The notes: a model not told the origin generated them from the sequence alone. DNA of 64,000 nucleotides from Chloroflexota bacterium (GCA_014584575.1 JACTMP010000078.1:1-64000); one strand, 5' to 3'; counted from the first letter of the stretch, positions 26,829 to 34,219 are shown. Numbers and translations are program-made.

Positions 26829-26880
26829 CCGTGATGCGTGATGCGTGATACTTGACCAGAGAATTCACGCATCACGTTTC
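26829..26880. repeat. TGATGCG-type inverted repeat (lysW-lysX gap)
   Basis: GTGATGCGTGATGCGTGATAC faces TCACGCATCACG around a CCAGAGAA loop; it fills the gap between lysW and lysX. Confidence 0.8.
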
Positions 26881-26885
26881 ACCCT

Positions 26886-27080
26886 CTACTCCCCCCAATC
26901 CTCGGCCACTTCCGGCGCCAGTTCTAACCGCAGCGGGTGGGTGCTGGTGACTTCCAGTTCCACGCCACAGTCAGGACATTCCAGGATTTCGCCGGGCAGC
27001 ACGGCCACTTCGGCTGTGCTCAGTCCAGACGTGCCCACTGCCACTTCACCACCACATTCCGGACATTCAAAACTGTTCAT
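26886..27080 (-). CDS. lysW: Amino-group carrier protein LysW
   Basis: Acidic carrier protein of 64 residues. Two zinc knuckles (CPECGGEV and CPDCGVEL) precede a C-terminal EDWGE, the diagnostic tail whose terminal Glu is ligated to 2-aminoadipate. All biosynthetic intermediates ride on it to LysZ, LysY and LysJ through its negative surface. First structural gene of the minus-strand operon, preceded by TAGGAGTTGAACG as a Shine-Dalgarno region and by two terminator/leader modules. Confidence 0.95.
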   Translation of the reverse strand: MNSFECPECGGEVAVGTSGLSTAEVAVLPGEILECPDCGVELEVTSTHPLRLELAPEVAEDWGE

Positions 27081-27108
27081 CGTTCAACTCCTAAAAATCG
27101 TTTCGTTT

Positions 27109-27156
27109 GTAGTAGGCGATTCATCGCCGTTCAAAAGGCGATGAATCGCCTACTAC
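27109..27156. repeat. 20-bp perfect inverted repeat upstream of lysW
   Basis: GTAGTAGGCGATTCATCGCC (27109-27128) and its exact complement (27137-27156) flank GTTCAAAA. It lies between terminator 2 and the lysW Shine-Dalgarno, so it would be in the lysW leader RNA. There is no U-run, so it is unlikely to be a terminator. Confidence 0.85.
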
Positions 27157-27170
27157 GAACATGGTTAGAA

Positions 27171-27207
27171 ATAAAAAGCGGGCTTACCACCGTTCCGGTA
27201 AGCCCGC
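27171..27207 (-). terminator. Intrinsic terminator 2 (attenuator) upstream of lysW
   Basis: On the minus strand: GCGGGCTTACC, loop GGAACGGT, GGTAAGCCCGC, then TTTTTAT. The stem is a perfect 11 bp with an 8-base loop. It sits only about 90 bases before lysW on the same strand, so unless it is bypassed lysW would not be transcribed. The CCGGAACGG of the stem-loop can instead pair with CCGGTTCTGG at 27255-27264 (one bulge) inside the leader ORF. Confidence 0.8.
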
Positions 27208-27234
27208 CTGATACACCCTTTAACCTTTTCGCTC

Positions 27235-27318
27235 TCAGGGCACAGCGCAACACACCAGAACCGGCGGCGGTTTGGTCTTCTTGCCCTTCTTCAATTCCGG
27301 CGAAAAGGTTGTGTTCAT
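27235..27318 (-). CDS. Candidate Lys-rich leader peptide 2
   Basis: Twenty-seven-residue frame (ATG at 27318) starting MNTTFSPELKKGKKTK and ending in VLVCCAVP. Five Lys codons in seven positions lie just before the proposed antiterminator arm, as in amino-acid attenuators. A weak AAGGG lies upstream. The first codons (AACCTTTTCGC) are exactly complementary to GCGAAAAGGTT just after the stop, giving a long hairpin when the ORF is not translated. No homology known; the call rests on position, Lys codons and the following terminator. Confidence 0.6.
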   Translation of the reverse strand: MNTTFSPELKKGKKTKPPPVLVCCAVP

Positions 27319-27338
27319 AACAGGTAAACCCTTCGTGT

Positions 27339-27424
27339 GTCATTCCGAGGAGGCTTCGACGAGGAATCTTTCGTGTTGTTCAAGGGGAAAGATTCCTTGC
27401 TCCGCAGACTTCGCTCGGAATGAC
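27339..27424. repeat. Palindromic element TGTCATTCCGAG...CTCGGAATGACA
   Basis: Outer arms TGTCATTCCGAG and CTCGGAATGACA, inner arms GGAATCTTTC and GAAAGATTCC, total about 86 bp. Elements of this general look are widespread in bacterial intergenic DNA. It lies between attenuator module 1 and leader ORF 2. Confidence 0.75.
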
Positions 27425-27455
27425 AGATGAGCAATTGGGTAATTACTCAATTACC

Positions 27456-27491
27456 AATAAAAAAGCCCCGCCGGTTATCTGGCGGGGCTTT
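27456..27491 (-). terminator. Intrinsic terminator 1 (attenuator)
   Basis: On the minus strand: AAAGCCCCGCC, loop AGATAACC, GGCGGGGCTTT, followed by further T residues (six in a row). Stem 11 bp, loop 8 bases, the same dimensions as terminator 2. CCAGATAACC (last two stem bases plus loop, 27482-27473) is exactly complementary to GGTTATCTGG at 27534-27525, which starts at the stop codon of leader ORF 1. Confidence 0.82.
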
Positions 27492-27533
27492 GCTGTGCAA
27501 ACAATGTTTGGGAACGCACAACGTCCAGATAAC

Positions 27534-27599
27534 CTACCGGTTTCTGTAGCCCTTCTTGCTCTTCTTAGAGACGAAAATGGGTGTGTTTGCGTTCATCAT
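27534..27599 (-). CDS. Candidate Lys-rich leader peptide 1
   Basis: Twenty-one-residue frame (ATG at 27599, or 27596) that ends FVSKKSKKGYRNR before TAG: four Lys in five codons. It begins about 8 bases after a TACACT -10 box and has no Shine-Dalgarno, so the RNA is probably leaderless. The stop codon overlaps the proposed antiterminator strand: a ribosome that reaches the stop would cover it and allow termination, while a ribosome stalled at the Lys codons would leave it free. Not recognisable by homology. Confidence 0.6.
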   Translation of the reverse strand: MMNANTPIFVSKKSKKGYRNR

Positions 27600-27606
27600 G
27601 CGCGGA

Positions 27607-27634
27607 AGTGTAACAGGGGATGGGGGATTGTCAA
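27607..27634 (-). promoter_or_regulatory. Predicted promoter of the lysine operon leader
   Basis: On the minus strand TTGACA (27634-27629) and TACACT (27612-27607) are 16 bases apart. Transcription should begin at about 27600, at the ATG of leader ORF 1. Confidence 0.65.
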
Positions 27635-27679
27635 GGGCTATATCAACTTTCCATCCAAGCCACGTCACGGCCGTTCCCG

Positions 27680-27708
27680 TTGTAAAGCCGCCACGCATAC
27701 TCTATAAT
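27680..27708 (+). promoter_or_regulatory. Predicted promoter of lipoprotein gene at 27732
   Basis: TTGTAA at 27680-27685 and a perfect TATAAT at 27703-27708, 17 bases apart. It is divergent from the lysine promoter. A Shine-Dalgarno AGGAGAGG follows at 27721-27728. Confidence 0.65.
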
Positions 27709-27731
27709 CCCCACATATTGAGGAGAGGATT

Positions 27732-29504
27732 ATGAGACAAACCTTGATTGTGTTTTTAATTATCTGGTTGGCCTTCTTGTTAACAGCCTGCGGTGACCTG
27801 GCTAACCAGATTATCGGTGCGACGGCTACGCCGTCTCCAACCGACGTACCCCCTACCCCCACCGCCGAACCCAGCCCAGAAGCCACCGCCGCCATTTCCA
27901 CCGAACCCTTGCAGGGTATTGCCTCCGTAGACAGCATTGACATCCAGTTATTAGAGTCCTTCCCGGTTCAGGTAAATGTCCGGGCACACGGCAATTTACC
28001 TGATGGGTGCACGCTGATTGAACAAAGCCGCGCGGAACAACAAGGCAACACCTTTGTTGTCACCATTTCCACCATCCGCCCGGCCAACATGCTTTGCTCC
28101 CAGGCATTGGTACCGTTCCAAGAAGTTGTGCCGCTGGATGTGGTCGACCTACCGGCGGGCGTCTATACAGTGGATGTTAACGGTGTGACCGACTCGTTTA
28201 CGCTAGATGTGGATAATACCCTGGTAGAAGCCACGCCAACACCCGCTGATTCGGCCAGCGCCCTTATTTCGGGCCGCGTCTGGCATGATCTATGTACAGT
28301 CTTCACCGATGAAGGAGGGGCGCAGGTTCCACTTTCGGCCGGTTGCGTCGCGGTGGGGGATGGCACATATGAGGCCAACGGCCGTCTGGAAGATGGCGAA
28401 CCAGGTCTAGCCAACATCCTGGTCAGTCTGGGCAGCGGCGCCTGCCCCGCCGCCGGTCTGGACACGACGCTGACCGACGCCGATGGCGACTATGTCTTTG
28501 ATGAACTGCGTGCCGGTGATTATTGCATTACGATTGACACGGCCACTCCCGAAAATGCCAACCTGCTGCCAGGCGCCTGGACATTTCCCGGTTTGAACTT
28601 CACGGCCGTTACGCTCGATGATGGTGAAATTAGAACTGGCGTCAACTTTGGCTGGGACTTCGCCCTGCTGCCTGAACCAGATATAGACCTGGCTAACTGC
28701 ACCAACAGCATGGCCTTTGTTGCCGACCTGACGATTCCCGATGATACGGTTGTTGGCCCCGGCGAGACGTTTGAGAAAGGGTGGCGGCTGCGCAACAATG
28801 GCACCTGCCCCTGGACAACCGGCTACAGCCTGGTGTTTGCGGGTGATAATCAGATGGGTGCGCCCAACACCATCCCGCTGACCACCCCCGTCCCGCCCGG
28901 TGAAGAAATGAGCATTTTTGTCACCTTCACCGCGCCTCAGACGGAAGGCACCTATCGCAGCGATTGGGCAATGGCCAACAGCAGCGGACAGCGTTTTGGT
29001 GTGGATGGCCCGGCCGATGAAGTGATCTGGGCGCAGATCGTGGTGGGGGCGCCCCAACCAACGGCCGAACCCCAATCAGCCGCTATTGGTGGTGTGGTAT
29101 GGGAAGATGTTTGTTTCATCCGCACCGACGGCACACCCTCGCCTGGTTGTGTGCAAATTGAAGGGACCAACCAATACCGGGGCGATGGCACGCTCATCAA
29201 CGAACCCCGGCTGCCCGGCATCACCGTACTTCTGGCCAGGGGCGCCTGCCCGGACACCGGTGCGCCGACGGCCTCTGCCGTCTTGCAAACAACGGTTACC
29301 GATGCAAGTGGGCTGTACCGTTTCACCAATCTGGATGAAGGGTTGTATTGCGTGGCCATAGACGCGCTCAGCCCCGAAAACGTGAACCTGTTGATTCCGG
29401 GCAACTGGACATGGCCGGCGCCGGGCACAGGTCGTCAGGGCATCAATCTTGCCGCCGGCGAACAGCGCTTAGCAGTGGATTTTGGTTGGGATTATCAGGA
29501 GTAA
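27732..29504 (+). CDS. Lipoprotein with SdrD B-like and NBR1-type Ig domains
   Basis: 590 residues. Lipoprotein signal with lipobox LLTAC (Cys20), then a Pro/Thr linker. Two related SdrD/Cna-B-like repeats (about 175-310 and 455-590) share SGRVWHD/GGVVWED, TDADGDYVFDEL/TDASGLYRFTNL and the ending VNFGWD/VDFGWD. Between them is an NBR1-type Ig domain (about 325-440) recognisable from DTVVGPGETFEKGWRLRNNG and GTYRSDWAM. All domains are outside the membrane, so an adhesive or surface-sensing role is likely. No enzyme motif. Confidence 0.85.
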   Translation: MRQTLIVFLIIWLAFLLTACGDLANQIIGATATPSPTDVPPTPTAEPSPEATAAISTEPLQGIASVDSIDIQLLESFPVQVNVRAHGNLPDGCTLIEQSRAEQQGNTFVVTISTIRPANMLCSQALVPFQEVVPLDVVDLPAGVYTVDVNGVTDSFTLDVDNTLVEATPTPADSASALISGRVWHDLCTVFTDEGGAQVPLSAGCVAVGDGTYEANGRLEDGEPGLANILVSLGSGACPAAGLDTTLTDADGDYVFDELRAGDYCITIDTATPENANLLPGAWTFPGLNFTAVTLDDGEIRTGVNFGWDFALLPEPDIDLANCTNSMAFVADLTIPDDTVVGPGETFEKGWRLRNNGTCPWTTGYSLVFAGDNQMGAPNTIPLTTPVPPGEEMSIFVTFTAPQTEGTYRSDWAMANSSGQRFGVDGPADEVIWAQIVVGAPQPTAEPQSAAIGGVVWEDVCFIRTDGTPSPGCVQIEGTNQYRGDGTLINEPRLPGITVLLARGACPDTGAPTASAVLQTTVTDASGLYRFTNLDEGLYCVAIDALSPENVNLLIPGNWTWPAPGTGRQGINLAAGEQRLAVDFGWDYQE

Positions 29505-29515
29505 TAGAAGTTTAT

Positions 29516-29549
29516 AAAGCTTAAGGGTTTCCAGAGACCCTAAGGCTTT
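29516..29549. repeat. Imperfect 33-bp-type hairpin
   Basis: AAAGCTTAAGGGTTTC faces GAGACCCTAAGGCTTT with 13 of 16 positions paired. It is 12 bases after the lipoprotein gene stop and followed by TTTTTC, so it may act as a terminator. Confidence 0.55.
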
Positions 29550-29577
29550 TTCAGGTTACAAACAAAAGGTGGTCGTC

Positions 29578-30342
29578 ATGCCTCTCATCGTTGCCGCTCA
29601 GACTGAAGCCAAAATTCCTGGTCAATCAGAAAATCAGGATTCCATCCATACCAGTGTCGCCAATGCGGGGTCAGTCGCCTGTGGGCTGTTTATGGTGGCC
29701 GACGGTGTGGGTGGGCATAAAGACGGCCGTATCGCCAGCCAGACGGCCGTTAACACCATTTACGACGCCATTCATCCTCTATGGGAACAGATACCGGCGC
29801 ACTCCACCCAGGCCGCCGCCCAATTCCTGCAATCCCACCTTTATGACGCCATTGTGCAAGCCAACGAAAAAATCTACGCCCAGGCCAAAGAGCAAAACGC
29901 GCGCATGGCCAGCACCCTCACCTGCGTCCTGGTGTATGACACATTGGCCATCATCGCTAACATCGGTGATAGTCGCACGTATCTCTATCGCGGCCAACAG
30001 TTAGAGCAAATTACCGTAGACCACTCGGTGGTAGATTGGCTGGTGCGGCAAGGGCATCTTTCCCCTGAAGAGGCGTCCACTCACCCTTATCGCAACGTTA
30101 TCATGCACGCCCTCGGTTCCCATGAGACGCCAGAAGTAGACATTTTCCTGCGCTGGTTGCAACCTGACGATATACTGCTGCTCTGTTGTGATGGCGTGTG
30201 GGACACCCTGACCCCAGAGCAAATCACCACCCATTTGCAAGAGAACAACCCGGAAACGGCCGTGCCCGCCCTTCTCGCCGCCGCCCAAGACCATTCGGAC
30301 GACATTTCGCTGGTGATTGTTCGAGTGACCGGTGATGCGTAA
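29578..30342 (+). CDS. PP2C-type Ser/Thr protein phosphatase
   Basis: 254 residues, a single catalytic PPM domain without membrane or sensor parts. The metal-binding acids are in ENQDSIH, MVADGVGGH, IGDSRTYLY and DDISLVIV. It would reverse Ser/Thr phosphorylation by Hanks-type kinases, which are not encoded in this window. ATG 29578 has AAAAGGTGG in front; a GTG at 29569 is in frame but too close to the Shine-Dalgarno. Its stop (GCG-TAA) lies inside a TGATGCG repeat. Confidence 0.9.
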   Translation: MPLIVAAQTEAKIPGQSENQDSIHTSVANAGSVACGLFMVADGVGGHKDGRIASQTAVNTIYDAIHPLWEQIPAHSTQAAAQFLQSHLYDAIVQANEKIYAQAKEQNARMASTLTCVLVYDTLAIIANIGDSRTYLYRGQQLEQITVDHSVVDWLVRQGHLSPEEASTHPYRNVIMHALGSHETPEVDIFLRWLQPDDILLLCCDGVWDTLTPEQITTHLQENNPETAVPALLAAAQDHSDDISLVIVRVTGDA

Positions 30343-30381
30343 TACGTAATTCGGAAATGGTCTCACGCATCACACATCACG
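30332..30381. repeat. TGATGCG-type inverted repeat
   Basis: GTGATGCGTAATACGTAATTC faces TCACGCATCACACATCACGT between the phosphatase gene (whose stop is inside the repeat) and dtd. Fourth member of the family in the window and the only one outside the lysine operon. Confidence 0.75.
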
Positions 30382-30388
30382 TACCCCT

Positions 30389-30835
30389 ATGCGCGCCCTT
30401 TTGCAACGAGTTTCTTCCGCCCGCGTCACCGTCAACGGCCGTGTCACCGGCCAGATTGAGCATGGTTTTGTCATCCTCTTAGGGGTCACCCACAGCGATA
30501 CAGTTGCCGAAGCAGAATGGCTGGCAGCCAAAGTGGCCGGGCTGCGCCTGTTTGAAGACGACGCCGGTAAAATGAACCTGTCACTGGCCGATGTGGATGG
30601 TAGTTTTCTGGTGGTCTCCCAGTTTACGCTTTATGGCGACGCGCAAAAGGGGCGACGGCCGTCTTTCACCGCCGCTGCCCGCCCCGAACAGGCCGAACCC
30701 CTGGTAGATTATTTTTGCCAACAGTTGCGCCAGGCCGGTTTTACCGTCGCTACGGGCATGTTTGGCGCGCACATGGAGGTGGAAATCCATAATGACGGTC
30801 CCGTGACACTGCTAGTGGAACGTGACCGCATGTGA
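30389..30835 (+). CDS. dtd: D-aminoacyl-tRNA deacylase
   Basis: 148 residues, exact family size. Removes D-amino acids and Gly mischarged on tRNA. The [17 protein letters not shown] segment and the C-terminal [10 protein letters not shown], which carries the cross-subunit GP motif, are intact. Works as a homodimer in the cytoplasm. No Shine-Dalgarno is evident before the ATG; the start is fixed by the conserved [11 protein letters not shown]. Confidence 0.95.
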   Translation: MRALLQRVSSARVTVNGRVTGQIEHGFVILLGVTHSDTVAEAEWLAAKVAGLRLFEDDAGKMNLSLADVDGSFLVVSQFTLYGDAQKGRRPSFTAAARPEQAEPLVDYFCQQLRQAGFTVATGMFGAHMEVEIHNDGPVTLLVERDRM

Positions 30836-30877
30836 AATTTATCACTACTTCTGGTAAAGTTGCCCCTGATGGTATTC

Positions 30878-30910
30878 AGATTTGACAAATCTTGGAGATT
30901 TGTCAAATCT
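30878..30910. repeat. 33-bp hairpin (15-3-15) upstream of 30982 gene
   Basis: AGATTTGACAAATCT, loop TGG, AGATTTGTCAAATCT. Both arms are themselves near-palindromes. It lies in the gap between dtd and the sugar dehydrogenase-like lipoprotein. Confidence 0.88.
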
Positions 30911-30981
30911 TGCGATGGTTACTTAGAAAGAAGCGAACGCGATATGCCAAATCGCGCAACTAATAGAGGAGCAAACGATCC

Positions 30982-32424
30982 ATGAAGTGGTATGTACCTT
31001 GTTTTTCCCTGTTCATCTTGCTGCTGGCCGCATGTGGGGCACAGACGCCCGCGGCCACACCGCCCCCCTCGACCGAGGCGGCCGTTTTGCCCGCCGCCAC
31101 CGAGACACCAGTTCCCACCAACACCAGCGCACCGGCCACCGCTACGGCCGTGCCCGCCACCAATACGCCCGTACCGGAGCCAGCTACAGCTACGGCCGTG
31201 CCCACCACCGACAGCCGCACCGCCGAAACCGAGGCAGCCAGCGGCCCCACACCGGAAGCAGAGGCTACTGACGCCGCCGGTGTGACCCCTTCAGCCACAG
31301 CCGGGGCAGGCAATCCTACGGCCGTACCCCCTACGGCCGATCCCAACGCTACCGCGACACCCACCACCATCGCACCAACGGCGGCAGCCCCACCACCTGC
31401 CGGTAACGTGCCCGCCCCCAGCGATAACAATTACCCCGGTTTTGATGATAAGGTTGGCTGGGAGCGGCGTATCAACGTGCCCGCCGGTTTCACCGTCAGC
31501 TATGTAGGCCGCGTCAACGGCCATCCCACCAGCATCACCTTTGGCCCGGACAGGCTGCTCTACATCGCCATACAGGAAGGCAGCATCCTCACCATGAATG
31601 ACAGCGGCAGCGTCAGCACCTACGCCACCGGCTTCAACACCCCAACTGGCATCGCCTTCCGCCCCGGCACCAACCGGCTCTACGTCTCCGACCGGCTGGT
31701 CAACGAAAGCGTGGGCGGCGAAGCGCAGGTCTCCATCATCAACCAGGGCCAGTTGATTGGTGGGCTGCCCTGCTGTTACACCTTTCTCCATTCCGCTCAC
31801 GGTATTGCTTTTGGCCCGGACGGGTACGGCTATGTTGGTGTGGGCGCTCGCGCCGATCATGGCGAGATTTTAGACGGCAGCGGGCGGCAGGATGAACTGC
31901 ACCCGTTAGAAGCCAGCATCCTGCGCTTCAACCCCGATACCGGCGCTGTCAGCGTATACGCACGCGGTTTCCGCAACCCGTATGATATTGCCTGGGACGC
32001 CAACGGCCAGCTTTGGGCAACCGATAATTCCCCTGACTTCCATCCCCCGGAACGGCTGCACCGTGTGGCAGCCGGCGGCTTGCACGGGTATCCATATTAT
32101 GATTGTGATGTCTGTTTCAGCCCCCCGGAAGGCGTCACCGTCATCCCCCCCCTGGTGACATTTACGCCCAGATCATCCCCCACCGGCATTGAAGTGTATC
32201 TGGCAAACCAGTTCCCCGGCTATTACAATAGTATGTTTGTGGCGCTGTGGAGTTCGTTTGTGGGTGCGCAAAAGATTATGCACATCCGCGCCGGTGGTTC
32301 CGCGCCGGTCAATTTTGCTACCGGCTTTGCCGCCCCGATTGACATGACCACCGGCCCCGACGGCAGTCTGTACGTGGCCGATTGGGCCACGGGGATCATC
32401 TTTAAGATTAGTTATACGGGCTAG
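30982..32424 (+). CDS. Lipoprotein with PQQ-type sugar dehydrogenase propeller
   Basis: 480 residues. Lipobox LLAAC (Cys18) is followed by an unusually long Thr/Pro/Ala linker (about 20-145, several copies of TATAVP) and a six-bladed propeller of the glucose/sorbosone dehydrogenase family: HPTSITFGPD, GIAFRPGTNRLYVSD, HGIAFGPDGYGYVGVGA, RGFRNPYDIAWD and PIDMTTGPDGSLYVADW. Members oxidise sugars with PQQ, but many are uncharacterised. The linker is partly encoded by ACGGCCGT words. The stop TAG is the first base triplet before a GGGAGATATTG hairpin. Confidence 0.85.
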   Translation: MKWYVPCFSLFILLLAACGAQTPAATPPPSTEAAVLPAATETPVPTNTSAPATATAVPATNTPVPEPATATAVPTTDSRTAETEAASGPTPEAEATDAAGVTPSATAGAGNPTAVPPTADPNATATPTTIAPTAAAPPPAGNVPAPSDNNYPGFDDKVGWERRINVPAGFTVSYVGRVNGHPTSITFGPDRLLYIAIQEGSILTMNDSGSVSTYATGFNTPTGIAFRPGTNRLYVSDRLVNESVGGEAQVSIINQGQLIGGLPCCYTFLHSAHGIAFGPDGYGYVGVGARADHGEILDGSGRQDELHPLEASILRFNPDTGAVSVYARGFRNPYDIAWDANGQLWATDNSPDFHPPERLHRVAAGGLHGYPYYDCDVCFSPPEGVTVIPPLVTFTPRSSPTGIEVYLANQFPGYYNSMFVALWSSFVGAQKIMHIRAGGSAPVNFATGFAAPIDMTTGPDGSLYVADWATGIIFKISYTG

Positions 32425-32453
32425 GGAGATATTGGTCTGGGCAATATCTCCCT
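32423..32453. repeat. Hairpin at the end of the 30982 gene
   Basis: GGGAGATATTG and CAATATCTCCC flank GTCTGGG. The left arm begins at the last base of the TAG stop. Confidence 0.7.
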
Positions 32454-32482
32454 GGCTCAACATCCCGCATTTCCAACCTGTT

Positions 32483-33289
32483 ATGGACAAACTCGCAGAA
32501 AGGATCACGGCCGTACAAGAACGTATCACCACTGCCGCCACCCGCGTGGGCCGAGACCCGGCAGAAATTACGCTGGTGGCTGTCACCAAGACGTGGCCGC
32601 CGGACACGCACATGGCCGCCTATGCCGCCGGGTTGCGCCATTTTGGCGAGAATCGGGCCGAGGAACTGGCTGAGAAACGGCCGTATCTCGAATCCCACCT
32701 GGGTGTAAACAGCGGCATTACCTGGCACCTGATTGGCACGTTGCAAAGTCGCAAGACCGCTCTGGCGGCGGCCCATGCGGACGTATTTCACGCGCTAGAC
32801 CGGCTCAAAATTGCCCACCGGCTGGCGCGTGATCTGGCGGCCAACGGCCGTGCGGCCAACGGCCGTGCCGCCAACGGCCGTGCCGCCAACGGCCGTGCCA
32901 CCAACCCCCACTTTACCCTCCCCGTCTTCCTGGAAGTGAACGTCTCCGGCGAAGAGACCAAGTCCGGCTTTGACTGTACGCGATGGGAAGAGGTGGAGGG
33001 GCAGACGGCCGTGTTACTCGCCGCCGCCGCCGAAATCATCAACCTGCCCGGCCTGGCATTGGCCGGTCTGATGACCATGGCCCCCTGGGACGCCCCGCCA
33101 GATGCGATTCGCGCCGTTTTTCGCCGCACCCGGCAGTTAGCCACCCGCCTGCAAACCGACCTCTCCCTGTCCGCCCCTTTGCAGCTCTCCATGGGTATGA
33201 CCGATGATTTTGAGATCGCCATCGAAGAGGGCGCCACCCACGTGCGGGTAGGGCGGGCGCTGTTTGGCGAAAGGCCCTACGGTGACTGA
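32483..33289 (+). CDS. YggS-family PLP-binding protein (PLPBP)
   Basis: 268 residues, about 35 longer than usual. A barrel protein that binds pyridoxal phosphate at K36 (LVAVTKTWPPD) and keeps vitamin B6 and amino-acid pools balanced. HFGENRAEEL, WHLIGTLQSRK, LEVNVSGEETKSGF and LSMGMTDDFEIAIEEGATHVRVG are family landmarks. Residues 119-138 are four tandem AANGR units that have no place in the family; they are encoded by a 15-bp minisatellite containing ACGGCCGT. The start at 32483 fits the family; the frame is open upstream without a good signal. Confidence 0.92.
   Translation: MDKLAERITAVQERITTAATRVGRDPAEITLVAVTKTWPPDTHMAAYAAGLRHFGENRAEELAEKRPYLESHLGVNSGITWHLIGTLQSRKTALAAAHADVFHALDRLKIAHRLARDLAANGRAANGRAANGRAANGRATNPHFTLPVFLEVNVSGEETKSGFDCTRWEEVEGQTAVLLAAAAEIINLPGLALAGLMTMAPWDAPPDAIRAVFRRTRQLATRLQTDLSLSAPLQLSMGMTDDFEIAIEEGATHVRVGRALFGERPYGD
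32837..32905 (+). repeat. In-frame 15-bp minisatellite in yggS
   Basis: Four units of GCGGCCAACGGCCGT (third base G or C) at 32837, 32852, 32867 and 32882, plus a partial GCCACCAAC. Each unit contains one complete ACGGCCGT and codes for Ala-Ala-Asn-Gly-Arg. Confidence 0.95.
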
Positions 33290-33292
33290 GCC

Positions 33293-34219
33293 ATGCCCGA
33301 TTACATCAAGGTTTACGAAGTTGGCCCTCGCGATGGGCTGCAAAATGAAGCCACACCGGTCAGTACGGCGCAAAAGAACCGGCTGGTGGATGGGTTGATT
33401 GATGCTGGCTTGCAGCACATTGAACTGACCAGCTTCGTCCACCCCAAAGCGGTACCCCAAATGGCGGATGCGGATGAGGTCACGGCCGTGAACCGCCAAA
33501 AATACCCCCATATCAACTTCGTCGGCCTCGTCTTCAACCAGCGTGGCTACGACCGGGCGCTGGCAGCCGGCTGCCGGGCCATCGCCTGCGGCGTCAGCGT
33601 CAGCGAAACGTTTAGCCAAAAAAACACACGCATGTCTTCGCAAGAAGCGCAAACCATCAGCCGCAGCCTGGTGGAGCAGGCGAAACGAGATGGCCTCTGG
33701 ACCCGCGCTTACGTGATGACCGCCTGGGTCTGCCCCTTTGAAGGGCCAACCCCACCGTCACGCACCATCGCCGTCGCCGAGGCACTGTGGGATCTGGGCG
33801 TGGACGAACTGGCCATTGCCGACACCATCGGTTTTGCCAATCCGCTGGATGTGGGGCGGCTGATGGAAAGTCTGGGCCGCCACCTGGACATGAACCGGCT
33901 GGCGGTGCATCTGCACGATACGCAAGCGATGGGTTTAGCCAATGCCACCACTGCCTTGCAGGCCGGCGTGCGCATTTTTGACAGCAGCATTGGCGGGCTG
34001 GGCGGCTGCCCCTTTGCCCCCGGCGCGGCGGGCAACCTGGCGACCGAAGACCTGGTCTTTCTGGCCTACAAAATGGGCATTGGCACGGGCGTGGATTTCC
34101 AACGACTATGGGATGTGGTGCATGAACTGGAAACGTTTATCGGCCGTCCCGTCGGCGGCCGTATCCGCGCCTGGTGGGAGAGTTATTGCCAGACAGAGCC
34201 GGTGGTGGAGTTCAGGTAG
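33293..34219 (+). CDS. Hydroxymethylglutaryl-CoA lyase-like enzyme
   Basis: DRE-TIM metallolyase of 308 residues. VGPRDGLQNE has the catalytic Arg-Asp pair, VHLHDTQAMGLANA the metal-binding HxH, and GLGGCPFAPGAAGNLATEDL is the HMG-CoA lyase signature with the catalytic Cys. It cleaves HMG-CoA to acetyl-CoA and acetoacetate in leucine degradation, or a related acyl-CoA. It begins 3 bases after the yggS stop, so the two share a transcript. No Shine-Dalgarno of note, consistent with coupling. Confidence 0.9.
   Translation: MPDYIKVYEVGPRDGLQNEATPVSTAQKNRLVDGLIDAGLQHIELTSFVHPKAVPQMADADEVTAVNRQKYPHINFVGLVFNQRGYDRALAAGCRAIACGVSVSETFSQKNTRMSSQEAQTISRSLVEQAKRDGLWTRAYVMTAWVCPFEGPTPPSRTIAVAEALWDLGVDELAIADTIGFANPLDVGRLMESLGRHLDMNRLAVHLHDTQAMGLANATTALQAGVRIFDSSIGGLGGCPFAPGAAGNLATEDLVFLAYKMGIGTGVDFQRLWDVVHELETFIGRPVGGRIRAWWESYCQTEPVVEFR

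Noticed and set aside
27420-27707. A 95-codon plus-strand frame opposite the lysine leader.
   Set aside because: It has no Shine-Dalgarno, crosses a terminator hairpin and two promoter elements, and its product has no protein-like pattern.
27081-27731. Lysine riboswitch upstream of lysW.
   Set aside because: I could not find the conserved L-box core. The region is better explained by two short Lys-rich frames with terminators.
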